From Blastomonas sp. CACIA14H2 (lineage in GTDB: Bacteria; Pseudomonadota; Alphaproteobacteria; Sphingomonadales; Sphingomonadaceae), in NCBI GenBank assembly GCA_000503195.1, contig AYSC01000006.1, positions 49,623 to 113,622 of the forward strand: a stretch of 64,000 nucleotides of DNA, in the 5' to 3' direction. The notes below the pieces were generated by a model. It was not told the DNA's origin and did no database searches. It saw only the letters and a list, made by a program, of their open reading frames with translations. This document shows, piece after piece, positions 6,997-13,908 of the stretch; the stretch's first letter is position 1, and the number at the start of each line of letters is the position of its first letter. The position numbers and the translations under genes were made by a program.

Positions 6997-8462
6997 GCCA
7001 CCTGCTCCTCGCTGTCGGTGTCCTGATCGGCGGGATCGATCGATTCCACGCCCTGCAGGCCAGCATCGCGCGCGGCCTGAGCCTGACGCTTTTTCTCGGC
7101 TGCCTCCGCCGCGCGTGCCTCATATTCGGCCGTCGCTTCAGCGAGGTGCTCCTCGAGGTCGGCGGGATCGACCTGGACCATCAGAGCGACAAACACCCTG
7201 CCCTCATGCTCCTCGATGACGTCGATCCAGCCACGGTGCTTGGCGGGCCAGAAGGTGCGGCCTTCAAGTGCAGTTCCGGCGACCTTGGGCGCAGCCAGGC
7301 GGGCAGCGATCGTGCGAATATCGTTTTCGCGCGCCTCTGCCGCCCAGTCGCGGCCGATCGCGGGGGGCGAGCTGTCTTGCTGGCCGGGCTCGACCGGCGC
7401 GACGGGCTTCAGCCAGTGGCACATCATTTCGACGCCGGTGCCGTCGTTGTTCAGCCGGTAGATGGCGATCGCAGAGGTCTTCTCGGCAAGGGGCAGCTCT
7501 GCGGGTTTGCTGGCCCAGTCTTCCTTGAAGCCGTCGGGCGTCTTGGGGGTCGACCAATAGGGGCCGTCGACCGGAGCGACGGCCGCATCGAGCCAACCGC
7601 CATCCCAGGCCAGCACCCGGGCTTCCTCGAGCGCCTTTTCCGTCGCGAGCTTGCGCACCAGGGCGGTGTCGATCAGCAGCTCGCGATCCTCGTCGCCGAA
7701 AAACAAGTCGCGCTCGGTCTTGCCGCCGGCTGCGACATAGGAGTCGAGCCCGATATAGCGCACAAGGCGATGATCGAGCGGGTAGCTTTTGCCGGCGAGC
7801 TGCTCGCGGATGCTGACCGGGCGGTGCGACCATTCGGGCTGTGACGCGGCCTTGGCGTCTTCCTTCCTGAACACCGCGAGCTGCACCTGATGATCGGGAT
7901 GGCTGGCATAGGCGCGCGCGGCCTCGATCGTGATGCGGTATTCGCGCAGCGCATCGAGGATGTCCGGCGCGAGCGCGGCCAGGCGCAGGCGCTGTTCGAC
8001 ATAGCGTTCGGTGCGGCCGAAGCGGCGGGCGCAGTTGGCGATGCGCGTGGGCACATTGTTGATCGCCGACAGCGGGTTGCTGCCTTCGTACACGATCGCA
8101 TGAAAGGCCTCGACCTCGTCGGCGGGGTTCATCGCCACCTTCTGCAGGTTCTCGGCCAGGCTTGCTTCCAGCGCGTCGTCGCGCGGGATGATCTGCACCG
8201 GTACCGGCATGTTCTTTGCCGCGCGCTTCTGGCGGCTAAGCAGCTGCAGCGCGCGCAGGCGACGACCGCCGGCGTCGACCTCGTACTTGCCGGGATGATC
8301 GACGCTTTCGGAGACGACGAGGTTCTGCAGCAGGCCTTTCGACGCGATCGAATCGGCGAGGCTTTCGATATCGTCGTCGCCGTTCGTCTTGCGCACGTTG
8401 CGGGGCGACAGGATGAGCTTGTTGAGCGGTACGTGGTTGTTTTGGGGAACAGGCTGGTTCAT
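6993..8462 (-). CDS. ParB/RepB/Spo0J-family protein
   Basis: A 489-residue protein. The N-terminal nuclease-like domain shows LSPRNVRKT and the Box II region (VDAGGRRLRALQLL), then EASLAENLQKVAMNPADEVEAF, and an HTH in ARRFGRTERYVEQRLRLAAL. The long C-terminal part is acidic and ends in a coiled-coil-like segment (EAEKKRQAQAARD). This organisation is common in ParB-like proteins of plasmids and phages. No ParA is encoded in the window, so a regulatory role is as likely as segregation. The start lies 3 nt after the upstream stop. Confidence 0.82.
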   Translation of the reverse strand: MNQPVPQNNHVPLNKLILSPRNVRKTNGDDDIESLADSIASKGLLQNLVVSESVDHPGKYEVDAGGRRLRALQLLSRQKRAAKNMPVPVQIIPRDDALEASLAENLQKVAMNPADEVEAFHAIVYEGSNPLSAINNVPTRIANCARRFGRTERYVEQRLRLAALAPDILDALREYRITIEAARAYASHPDHQVQLAVFRKEDAKAASQPEWSHRPVSIREQLAGKSYPLDHRLVRYIGLDSYVAAGGKTERDLFFGDEDRELLIDTALVRKLATEKALEEARVLAWDGGWLDAAVAPVDGPYWSTPKTPDGFKEDWASKPAELPLAEKTSAIAIYRLNNDGTGVEMMCHWLKPVAPVEPGQQDSSPPAIGRDWAAEARENDIRTIAARLAAPKVAGTALEGRTFWPAKHRGWIDVIEEHEGRVFVALMVQVDPADLEEHLAEATAEYEARAAEAAEKKRQAQAARDAGLQGVESIDPADQDTDSEEQVA

Positions 8463-8465
8463 GAA

Positions 8466-9167
8466 TCAGGTCCTTTCGTGACCGGGCACGGTTGCGGAAG
8501 GTGCGCTGCCCCGGACCGGCCAGTCCGGATGCGCGCTGCTTGCCGCAGCGGTTTCAGGCCCCGCTGCGGCAAGCTTTGGCTGCGCGAGGCCCTCGCGCTG
8601 GGACCCAAGCCAGGCGTCGATATTCTGCCTGACCAGCCTGAAGGTGATGATGCGGACGCGCGGATTGTCGGCCCAGCGCAGGCCGTTGGGATCGCCGCCA
8701 AAGCTGGCAATGGCGCGGGCGGTGGCGCTCCAGGCGGCGATATAATCGTCGCGCGTCATGCCGAGCGCGGCCTCGTCGGCTGCGGTCCAGCGCTGCAGCT
8801 GATCATTCTCGACATCGGTCACGCGCAGGAAAGCACGGCTGTGGCTGCGCGGAAGCGTGCGGGAAAAGCGGGTGATGCCGAATTCAGCGGGCTTCGCTCC
8901 GTCGGCCAGAAAATGGAGATCGTCGGCAAAAGGCTTGCCTTGCATCAATTTCTGCAGCGCTGCGGTTGGCGCCAGACGATCCGCCCAGGGCATCATCGCC
9001 CAGGGCTCGCGAAGCCAGACCAGCGACCCGGCTTCGATGCGATCGGCCATGGCGCCCGGGCGCAGACGGATCTGGCTGACACCGCCATCAAGGAGCTTGC
9101 GCGCCTGATCGGCAGCAAGGTTGAGCGGCTGAGCGCCATCCCTGAAGCGGACGAGGCCGGGCGGCAT
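8466..9167 (-). CDS. ASCH/PUA-like phage protein
   Basis: A 233-residue protein. The N-terminal part has LVWLREPWAM, a variant of the block (VWVREPW) found in ASCH-domain phage proteins, and the second half has FLRVTDVENDQLQRW and NPRVRIITFRLV, matching the strands that close that fold. ASCH domains are thought to bind RNA or nucleotides. The insertion between the two halves and the Pro/Ala-rich C-terminus are not informative. The start at 9167 (TGATG overlap) is favoured over a longer frame. Confidence 0.65.
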   Translation of the reverse strand: MPPGLVRFRDGAQPLNLAADQARKLLDGGVSQIRLRPGAMADRIEAGSLVWLREPWAMMPWADRLAPTAALQKLMQGKPFADDLHFLADGAKPAEFGITRFSRTLPRSHSRAFLRVTDVENDQLQRWTAADEAALGMTRDDYIAAWSATARAIASFGGDPNGLRWADNPRVRIITFRLVRQNIDAWLGSQREGLAQPKLAAAGPETAAASSAHPDWPVRGSAPSATVPGHERT

Positions 9168-9481
9168 CAGACCAGCTCCGGCGTCTTCGGCGCCGCCGGC
9201 GTCACCGGTTGGCCGGTCAACAGGCGGATGGTTTCGGCGTCTTCCTCGTCGAGGGCGTGGGGAGCGATCTTGGTGAATGCACTGGCCCAGAAGCCCATTT
9301 CTATCGGCCAATCTTGCAGGCTGATCAGCAGTTTTTCACCGGGCTGCCATACCCGCGTAACCGTGTGCACAGAGCCCGCCAGTGGTCCAACGCGCGGCCT
9401 GTGATACTGGTCGAACCAACAGCCGCTGTACTTGCACAGCGCCAGGTCGCCAACCTGCCAGTTCTGATCGCCGCCCGACAT
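9167..9481 (-). CDS. Phage protein of unknown function, SH3-like barrel possible
   Basis: A 104-residue protein whose first 65 residues look beta-rich with regularly spaced aromatic residues (WQVGDLALC, GSVHTVTRVWQPGEKLLISL, GFWASAFTKI). This pattern would suit a small barrel, but no family is recognised. The C-terminal tail is Pro/Ala-rich. Both ends overlap neighbours by a single base (TGATG). Confidence 0.55.
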   Translation of the reverse strand: MSGGDQNWQVGDLALCKYSGCWFDQYHRPRVGPLAGSVHTVTRVWQPGEKLLISLQDWPIEMGFWASAFTKIAPHALDEEDAETIRLLTGQPVTPAAPKTPELV

Positions 9482-9723
9482 CAGCCCAGCCCCAGCGCGG
9501 CTTTGTACGTGTCGAGGATCGCCTCCATTTCTTGGCGATCGTGCGGCTCCATCTTCCGCAGGCGGACGATCTGGCGCATGATCCGGGCGTCATAGCCCTG
9601 CGCCTTGGCCTCGTTGTACGTCTCGCGGATGTCGTCGGCGACGCCCTTGCGCTCTTCCTCGAGCCGCTCGATGCGTTCGATGAACAGGCGCAGCTGATCG
9701 TCGGCGGCGATGGGCTCGCTCAT
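9481..9723 (-). CDS. gapR-like: GapR-like DNA-binding protein (DUF2312)
   Basis: An 80-residue protein. [19 protein letters not shown] followed by [24 protein letters not shown] is the defining helix pair of the DUF2312/GapR family. Family members are alphaproteobacterial nucleoid proteins that clamp overtwisted DNA and assist topoisomerases. A phage copy may help replication or transcription of the phage genome. The start at 9723 overlaps the upstream gene by 4 nt; the longer frame is Arg-rich noise. Confidence 0.87.
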   Translation of the reverse strand: MSEPIAADDQLRLFIERIERLEEERKGVADDIRETYNEAKAQGYDARIMRQIVRLRKMEPHDRQEMEAILDTYKAALGLG

Positions 9724-9902
9724 AGCGCGCTGCCTCCCTGCAGGAGGGCGGCGACGCCGGCGACGATGCCGATCACCCAGATCGCCATGATGGCGAGGAA
9801 GCGGCGATGACGCTGGGCGCGGGTGCCGCGCGGATCCGGGCACTTGCTGCAGCGGCAGTCGGCGGCATGAATGCGCAGCACGCGGATGTCGGACTGTTTC
9901 AC
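9720..9902 (-). CDS. Small single-span membrane protein with Cys motif
   Basis: A 60-residue protein starting with GTG. The N-terminal part contains [18 protein letters not shown], a cysteine cluster plus basic patch, and residues 36-55 ([19 protein letters not shown]) form one transmembrane helix. The GTGA overlap with the upstream gene decides the start. Function unknown. Confidence 0.6.
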   Translation of the reverse strand: MKQSDIRVLRIHAADCRCSKCPDPRGTRAQRHRRFLAIMAIWVIGIVAGVAALLQGGSAL

Positions 9903-10066
9903 CGGATCATCTCCATCACGAGGGAAAGGACGACGCGGCCCGGGATGGCGATCGCCGCCAGGGCGAACGCGGCGCCACAGAGCGCGGCGCTGATCGGTTC
10001 ACCGAAAAAGCCTTCGCGGGGCTGGCGCTGGGCGCCGATGCCCCAATGGCGGGGGTCAGGACGCAT
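9899..10066 (-). CDS. Small hydrophobic phage protein
   Basis: A 55-residue protein. A polar N-terminus ([20 protein letters not shown]) is followed by a hydrophobic stretch ([18 protein letters not shown]) that would span the membrane once, then a short tail. Its start lies inside the end of the upstream gene (11-nt overlap). Function unknown. Confidence 0.55.
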   Translation of the reverse strand: MRPDPRHWGIGAQRQPREGFFGEPISAALCGAAFALAAIAIPGRVVLSLVMEMIR

Positions 10067-10556
10067 TTTCGGTCTCCGGAAGATCGGCAGCCGCTTGCGC
10101 CTCGCGGCGTTCGCAGGCGGTGCAGAGATTGGGGTCGGTTTCCGACCAGGCGCAGGGATAGCCCGCATGCATGCAGGCGGTGAGCACGCCGCAGCCGCAT
10201 TCACGACAGATCGAGGGCGGTGCGACATCGACGCCGAGATGGAGTGCGACAAGCCGGTCATAGGCTTCGCGCTCGAACGGCACGACGCCGGTGAGCTGCA
10301 TCAGCGCGATGCCGTCGACATGGAGCTGGTCGCTCTCGAGCTTAGAGAGGACGGAAACGATTTGGCGCACAATGGCTACCGGGCCCAACCCATCGGCTGC
10401 GCGCCAAGTCGGGCGCGGAAAAGGCGGGTCAGAACAGGGCAGGAAGGCCACTGCCGCCAGCTCCAGGCTGACGCCCGCCGCCTTGCGGCGCTTGCGCAGG
10501 TAGGTGCCTGGTGTCATCGGCGCGGGCAGCGCGGTTGGCGGCAGTGCCTTGATCAC
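10056..10556 (-). CDS. Phage protein with Xre-like N-terminus and C-terminal zinc-finger-like cysteines
   Basis: A 166-residue protein beginning with GTG. Residues 16-36 (PGTYLRKRRKAAGVSLELAAV) look like the first helices of an Xre-type HTH. The C-terminus carries CRECGCGVLTAC and later LCTACERREAQ, giving at least three Cys pairs. The layout is known from uncharacterised early proteins of alphaproteobacterial phages. The GTGA overlap with the previous gene fixes the start. DNA binding is likely but unproven. Confidence 0.6.
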   Translation of the reverse strand: MIKALPPTALPAPMTPGTYLRKRRKAAGVSLELAAVAFLPCSDPPFPRPTWRAADGLGPVAIVRQIVSVLSKLESDQLHVDGIALMQLTGVVPFEREAYDRLVALHLGVDVAPPSICRECGCGVLTACMHAGYPCAWSETDPNLCTACERREAQAAADLPETENAS

Positions 10557-10819
10557 AGCACCAGTTCCCAGCGCTGGCCTTCGCCATCGGTGATGAACAG
10601 CTTGCCCTGGGCGTCCGGGCCGAGGTTCTTGATGCCGGCGATCGTGCGTGTCGCGCCGGTTTCGGCATCCATGCCCGAGACGGACAGGGCGGGGCCGGAG
10701 CGATAGGCGGTCCAGTGCTTCAGCTGGCGCGTTTCGGCGGCGGGGGCTTCGGGCTGGGTGATCGCGGGATCGGTGAAACGGGAACTCGGCATCTGCGCGG
10801 TCATTACGGAATCGGTCAT
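10553..10819 (-). CDS. Small phage protein of unknown function
   Basis: An 88-residue protein. The first 35 residues are Pro/Ala/Thr-rich and probably disordered; the remainder (ALSVSGMDAETGATRTIAG, then GKLFITDGEGQRWELVL) looks beta-rich. ATG 10819 is the first gene start after a 158-nt gap holding a hairpin, so it may begin a transcript or be read through from the regulator upstream. No function recognised. Confidence 0.55.
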   Translation of the reverse strand: MTDSVMTAQMPSSRFTDPAITQPEAPAAETRQLKHWTAYRSGPALSVSGMDAETGATRTIAGIKNLGPDAQGKLFITDGEGQRWELVL

Positions 10820-10920
10820 GATGGTCGCTTTCTTCAGGCAGCAGAAAGGCCGGCCCGGAAGCGCGGTGTGCGAAACCGGGCAGGAAGTTGACGGAGTAAC
10901 TGGCAAAGCGTGGGGCGAAT

Positions 10921-10953
10921 GGAGCCCGACGGGTTTTGACGCCGCCGGGCTCC
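10921..10953. promoter_or_regulatory. Perfect 8-bp inverted repeat in the 158-nt gap of the early operon
   Basis: GGAGCCCG at 10921-10928 pairs with CGGGCTCC at 10946-10953, and three further inner pairs extend it past one mismatch. No T-run follows on either strand, so it is not a standard terminator. It lies between a candidate CII-like regulator and the long downstream operon. It may be an operator, an attenuator or an RNA-processing site. The rest of 10820-10977 shows nothing else I recognise. Confidence 0.4.
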
Positions 10954-10977
10954 TCGCTCGCGGTGGTTATCTCAGGT

Positions 10978-11457
10978 TCACGGCGGGTGATGCTGTTCCG
11001 ATGCGCGATCGGCCTCGAGCAACGGGAAGACGCGCTTCAGAAAATCCATGGCCTCGCTGCACTCGCGATAGGCCTCTTGTCTATCCGCCCTGGTCGCGCC
11101 TGGGAGGGTAGCGCGGACCAGGGCGGAATGCGCCTCGCCACCCTCGCGGATGACGTCGGCGGTGTGGCGGGCGAGCTGGATGTTGCAGGCGAAGCGCTCG
11201 ATCTGCGCCAGCTCGAGCTTGAACTGATAGGTTTCGAACAGCGGGGCGCAGTCGCCGCCGGCACCGATATAGGCGAGATCGAGTGCGATCGCGCAATCGA
11301 GCGGGATCTGCTCGGCGGTGTCGGGATCGCCCCAGTTGCGCACGGTGCGCTCTGCGCGGCCCGTGGTGGTGGCCATGTCTGCCCAGCCTCCGGGCAGGAA
11401 ACCGGCGATGCGCGAAAGAGCGGCGTCGATCGAGAGGGGGGCGCGGGGCTTGGTCAT
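10978..11457 (-). CDS. HTH phage regulator, CII-like position
   Basis: A 159-residue protein with a central HTH-like stretch (MATTTGRAERTVRNWGDPDTAEQ) preceded by IDAALSRIAGFLPGGW. The rest is helical with a conserved-looking ELAQIERFACNIQLARHTADVIREGG. It is second or third downstream of cro, where lambdoid phages carry cII. Recognition comes from general resemblance to regulators in phages of Rhodobacter and sphingomonads. The start overlaps the small ORF upstream by 4 nt. Confidence 0.62.
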   Translation of the reverse strand: MTKPRAPLSIDAALSRIAGFLPGGWADMATTTGRAERTVRNWGDPDTAEQIPLDCAIALDLAYIGAGGDCAPLFETYQFKLELAQIERFACNIQLARHTADVIREGGEAHSALVRATLPGATRADRQEAYRECSEAMDFLKRVFPLLEADRASEQHHPP

Positions 11458-11528
11458 TGTCCGGCGTTGCCTGCAATGTCGACATGCGATCGCAAGGGCC
11501 AGGCGGGGTTGGGGTTGCTAACGGTCAT
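11454..11528 (-). CDS. 24-residue ORF linking two early genes
   Basis: An ATG at 11528 overlaps the stop of the membrane peptide gene by ATGA, and its own stop overlaps the start of the HTH regulator in the same way. The peptide (MTVSNPNPAWPLRSHVDIAG...) is short and polar. It may be a true micropeptide or only a coupling leader that keeps ribosomes moving through the operon. Support is purely the double 4-nt overlap. Confidence 0.4.
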   Translation of the reverse strand: MTVSNPNPAWPLRSHVDIAGNAGQ

Positions 11529-11659
11529 GACATGGCGACCCTGATGACGATGAAGGCCTCGGCTGTGGTCTTGACGGCAAGGCTGAGCGCGGCAACGCCC
11601 AGCGCGGTGAAAATGACCAGCGAGACGCTGTGCCAGACCCATTCCATCGCGCTCTTCAT
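11525..11659 (-). CDS. 44-residue single-span membrane protein
   Basis: Residues 10-38 form a hydrophobic helix (SVSLVIFTALGVAALSLAV) after a short N-terminus MKSAMEWVWH. The start at 11659 overlaps the cro stop by 4 nt. Small membrane peptides beside cro/cII are common in temperate phages and may act in exclusion or lysis timing; no specific role can be given. Confidence 0.55.
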   Translation of the reverse strand: MKSAMEWVWHSVSLVIFTALGVAALSLAVKTTAEAFIVIRVAMS

Positions 11660-12084
11660 GCCGCAGCCTTTCCGATGGGCGGGGAATCGGCGGCGGGGGC
11701 CATGGGGTCGCAATCCATGGCCCCTGCCGCCTCCCCGCTGCCTGCTGTCTCACCATGGGACGCGGTGTCTGCCGGTACAGGGTCGGGTCCGGCAGAGGGG
11801 CAGGCAGGAATGCGCCCGACGGGGAGAGGATCACCGCCAGAGGCAAGAGCAGGTGAGCCGCTGGTCAGTTCCAGCGGGTAGATATCAGGCCGCAATTCAT
11901 GACGCGAAATGCCGGTCGCGGCTTCGATGGCAAGGACATGCTCTGCCCAGACCGGCTTATCGTCGCGCAGACGATCGTGAATGGTCGACTGATCCTTGCC
12001 GATCAGACGCGCAAGGGCCGACTGGCCACCGAGTGCCCTGCAGGCCCTTGCGAGGGGCGAATCAAGTTCATCCTGAATTGCCAT
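11656..12084 (-). CDS. Cro-type repressor (YdaS-like HTH)
   Basis: A 142-residue protein. The N-terminal 70 residues match YdaS/Cro proteins: LARACRALGGQSALARLIG, then HTH residues QSTIHDRLRDD, then HVLAIEAATGISRHELRPD. The C-terminal half is Pro/Ser/Gly-rich and probably disordered. It is divergent from the cI-like gene across an 82-nt operator region. A TTGACT -35 (12113-12118) and TAGATA -10 (12089-12094), 18 nt apart, place transcription initiation at or next to the ATG, so the message is probably leaderless. Confidence 0.8.
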   Translation of the reverse strand: MAIQDELDSPLARACRALGGQSALARLIGKDQSTIHDRLRDDKPVWAEHVLAIEAATGISRHELRPDIYPLELTSGSPALASGGDPLPVGRIPACPSAGPDPVPADTASHGETAGSGEAAGAMDCDPMAPAADSPPIGKAAA

Positions 12085-12166
12085 ACCCTATCTATGGACA
12101 TCCCCATATATGAGTCAATGGGGAAAACCATATAAACCCATTATGGGGATTCCGGTAACATGGGGC
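12085..12166. promoter_or_regulatory. Lysogeny operator/promoter region between cro and cI
   Basis: Copies of ATGGGGA(T) recur: ATCCCCAT at 12100-12107 (inverse orientation), ATGGGGA at 12118-12124, ATGGGGAT at 12143-12150 and ATGGGGC at 12160-12166. The first lies in the spacer of the leftward promoter and the second abuts its -35 box. A TATAAA hexamer at 12131-12136 could be the rightward -10 for cI. The spacing would let one repressor control both directions. Confidence 0.7.
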
Positions 12167-12589
12167 ATGTCGATCGGGACGCGCATCGAGAGTCGCCTGA
12201 AGGAGCTTGGGATTTCCCAGGCCGAACTTGCGCGCCGGGTGATGGTCGACCAGAGCACCATCAACGGACTTATCCGCGGGCACTCGCAATCTTCAAAGCA
12301 TCTGCATCGGATCGCCCGCGAGCTCCAGACCACCGCCGCTTATCTGTCGGGCGAAACCGACGACCCGCAGGCAGATGCGCCGGTTCAGCAGCTCGACCAT
12401 GCGGAGCGGGAGCTGCTGGCGATGTTCCGGAGCCTGGACGGCGACGAGCGCACGGCCATCAGCCTGATCGTGCGGAGGCTGGCAGCCTGCGAAGAGGATC
12501 CTGACCTGCCTCGACGGGTCGCTGTCCGGCGGCGCACTCGGCCGATCGCGCTGCATGATGAACCACACACATACAAGGCGCAGGCTTGA
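12167..12589 (+). CDS. CI-like Xre repressor
   Basis: A 140-residue protein. Residues 1-65 are a classic Xre HTH: IGTRIESRLKELGISQAELARRV then DQSTINGLIRGH, ending in AAYLSGETDD. The C-terminus lacks the LexA-like self-cleavage (Ala-Gly, Ser-Lys) region of lambda CI, so induction may need another route such as the ImmA-type peptidase at 15490-16572. No ribosome-binding site precedes 12167; an in-frame ATG at 12143 coincides with the start predicted from the TATAAA box, so a leaderless product eight residues longer is possible. Confidence 0.78.
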   Translation: MSIGTRIESRLKELGISQAELARRVMVDQSTINGLIRGHSQSSKHLHRIARELQTTAAYLSGETDDPQADAPVQQLDHAERELLAMFRSLDGDERTAISLIVRRLAACEEDPDLPRRVAVRRRTRPIALHDEPHTYKAQA

Positions 12590-13047
12590 TGGCCGATGAC
12601 GGTAAGATCAATCGTCCGCCCCCCAAAAGATGGTGGAAATGGCCAGCGGGCCTGTTCGTCGCATTTGCCGCATTCCTCGCGTTTGGGACAACCGACGAAC
12701 AGAAGGCGAAGCTACGCGAGAAGCACCTTCTGCCGCCAGAAAAAGACGTGGCTTCATCGGCCGAGCTCACCCCTGAAGCCAAGCCAGCATCAGGCGAGCA
12801 CTGCCTGTCGGGCCGGGATGGCGCCAATCGCGACCTGGTGCGCCAGGTGAAGGCGGGCATGCGCGAGCCGGATAGTTTTGAGCATGTGGAAACGCGCATC
12901 TACGGCAATGACAATGGCGAGCACGGCCTCTGGATGACGTTCCGCGCGCGCAATGGCTTTGGCGGGATGAACGTAGAGAAGGTCTATGCCCGGATCGACC
13001 ATGATAGCTGCAAGGCGCTGCGCTTTGGGGATGGACCGGGGATATGA
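12589..13047 (+). CDS. Membrane-anchored protein in the repressor-linked cassette
   Basis: A 152-residue protein whose ATG shares one base with the repressor stop (TGATG). Residues 15-38 (WWKWPAGLFVAFAAFLAFG) form one membrane helix. Then follow a charged linker and a C-terminal domain with CLSGRDGANRDLVRQVKAGM and DSFEHVETRIYGNDNGEHGLWMTFRARN, which looks like a small beta-rich extracytoplasmic domain. Being coexpressed with the repressor, it is likely made in the lysogen. A lysogenic-conversion or exclusion role is inferred from position. Confidence 0.6.
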   Translation: MADDGKINRPPPKRWWKWPAGLFVAFAAFLAFGTTDEQKAKLREKHLLPPEKDVASSAELTPEAKPASGEHCLSGRDGANRDLVRQVKAGMREPDSFEHVETRIYGNDNGEHGLWMTFRARNGFGGMNVEKVYARIDHDSCKALRFGDGPGI

Positions 13048-13259
13048 GCGAAAATTTGAAAAGTACGGTGAGCCTTGCGCTGATGGCAATGAACCAGATG
13101 CGCTTGAATTTAACCATGACAAAGATGTTTGCCGATTTGGCTCTGGGTGAGCGGGTCAACCCCAGCGACGTGAAGGACCTCGACGCCCAGTTGGGGGAGA
13201 TGGCCAGCCTTGCTGACGAGATCCTCGCTGAATTGAAGGCTGCAGCTGATGCCCGTTGA
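13044..13259 (+). CDS. Small helical phage protein
   Basis: A 71-residue, almost entirely helical protein (LALMAMNQMRLNLTMTKMF, then DVKDLDAQLGEMASLADEILAELKA). It overlaps the previous gene by ATGA and the next by 11 nt. No family recognised; it could be a partner for one of the adjacent membrane proteins. Confidence 0.55.
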   Translation: MSENLKSTVSLALMAMNQMRLNLTMTKMFADLALGERVNPSDVKDLDAQLGEMASLADEILAELKAAADAR

Positions 13260-13566
13260 TGATCGGCTCAAGCAGATTTTGTCGGGGCAAGCAGAATTGC
13301 GAGCCATGCATGAGGAATGGCGTGCTCATCGTGGATCTTCTGGCGGAGGATCAGGTCCTGTGGATGATCGCGTGAGCAGGCTGGAAGGTCGCATCGACAA
13401 GGTCGGCGATGAGCTGGGTGAGGTAAAGGTCAATGTCGCCACGCTGACCGAGCGCATTGCGCACTTGCCCAGCAAGGGTTTCATCGTGACGACGACGATG
13501 GCATCACTGGCGCTGCTGGCCGCGCTGATCGTCTTTGCCGACAACATCAAGGCTCTCTTCGGATGA
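13249..13566 (+). CDS. XhlA-like protein: coiled coil plus C-terminal membrane helix
   Basis: A 105-residue protein. After a polar N-terminus with a Gly/Ser linker, residues 45-75 (RVSRLEGRIDKVGDELGEVKVNVATL) form a coiled coil, and residues 80-100 (IVTTTMASLALLAALIVFA) a tail anchor. This is the layout of XhlA/haemolysin-type phage proteins. Those usually sit beside endolysins, whereas this one is next to the repressor, which argues against a lysis role. Confidence 0.6.
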   Translation: MPVDDRLKQILSGQAELRAMHEEWRAHRGSSGGGSGPVDDRVSRLEGRIDKVGDELGEVKVNVATLTERIAHLPSKGFIVTTTMASLALLAALIVFADNIKALFG

Positions 13567-13907
13567 CGTGGGTGCTTCGTTTGGCCATAGCGGCCACCGT
13601 GCTGGCCGCGCCGATCGCAGCGATCGCCGGGCCCTTCAGCAAATACGAGAGCCGGCAACTGGAGCATGATTATCAATCCCGTGCGAACATGTACGATGTC
13701 GAACGGTGCATCATCGACGTCGATGGGTGGCCGCCGCCCCTGGTTTTTCGCCAGCCTGACAAACCCGATCGGGTGACGATCATATGGACCGAGGACATGG
13801 GCGCCGGCGGCCGCTTGGATCTGATACAGCGCGATGCGATGCTGGAGGTGAGGGGTTGGTCCCGTGTCCCAAAGGCGATCACCACCTGCGCGCCACCAAT
13901 AAACTAG
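13563..13907 (+). CDS. Exported protein of the repressor-linked cassette
   Basis: A 114-residue protein with a Sec-type signal peptide: basic start, hydrophobic core (LRLAIAATVLAAPIAAIAG) and likely cleavage near residue 22. The mature part has two cysteines (RCIID near 48 and TTCAPP at the end) that could pair in the periplasm. The ATGA overlap with the coiled-coil membrane protein suggests coordinated expression. No family recognised. Confidence 0.6.
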   Translation: MTWVLRLAIAATVLAAPIAAIAGPFSKYESRQLEHDYQSRANMYDVERCIIDVDGWPPPLVFRQPDKPDRVTIIWTEDMGAGGRLDLIQRDAMLEVRGWSRVPKAITTCAPPIN

Positions 13908-13908
13908 C

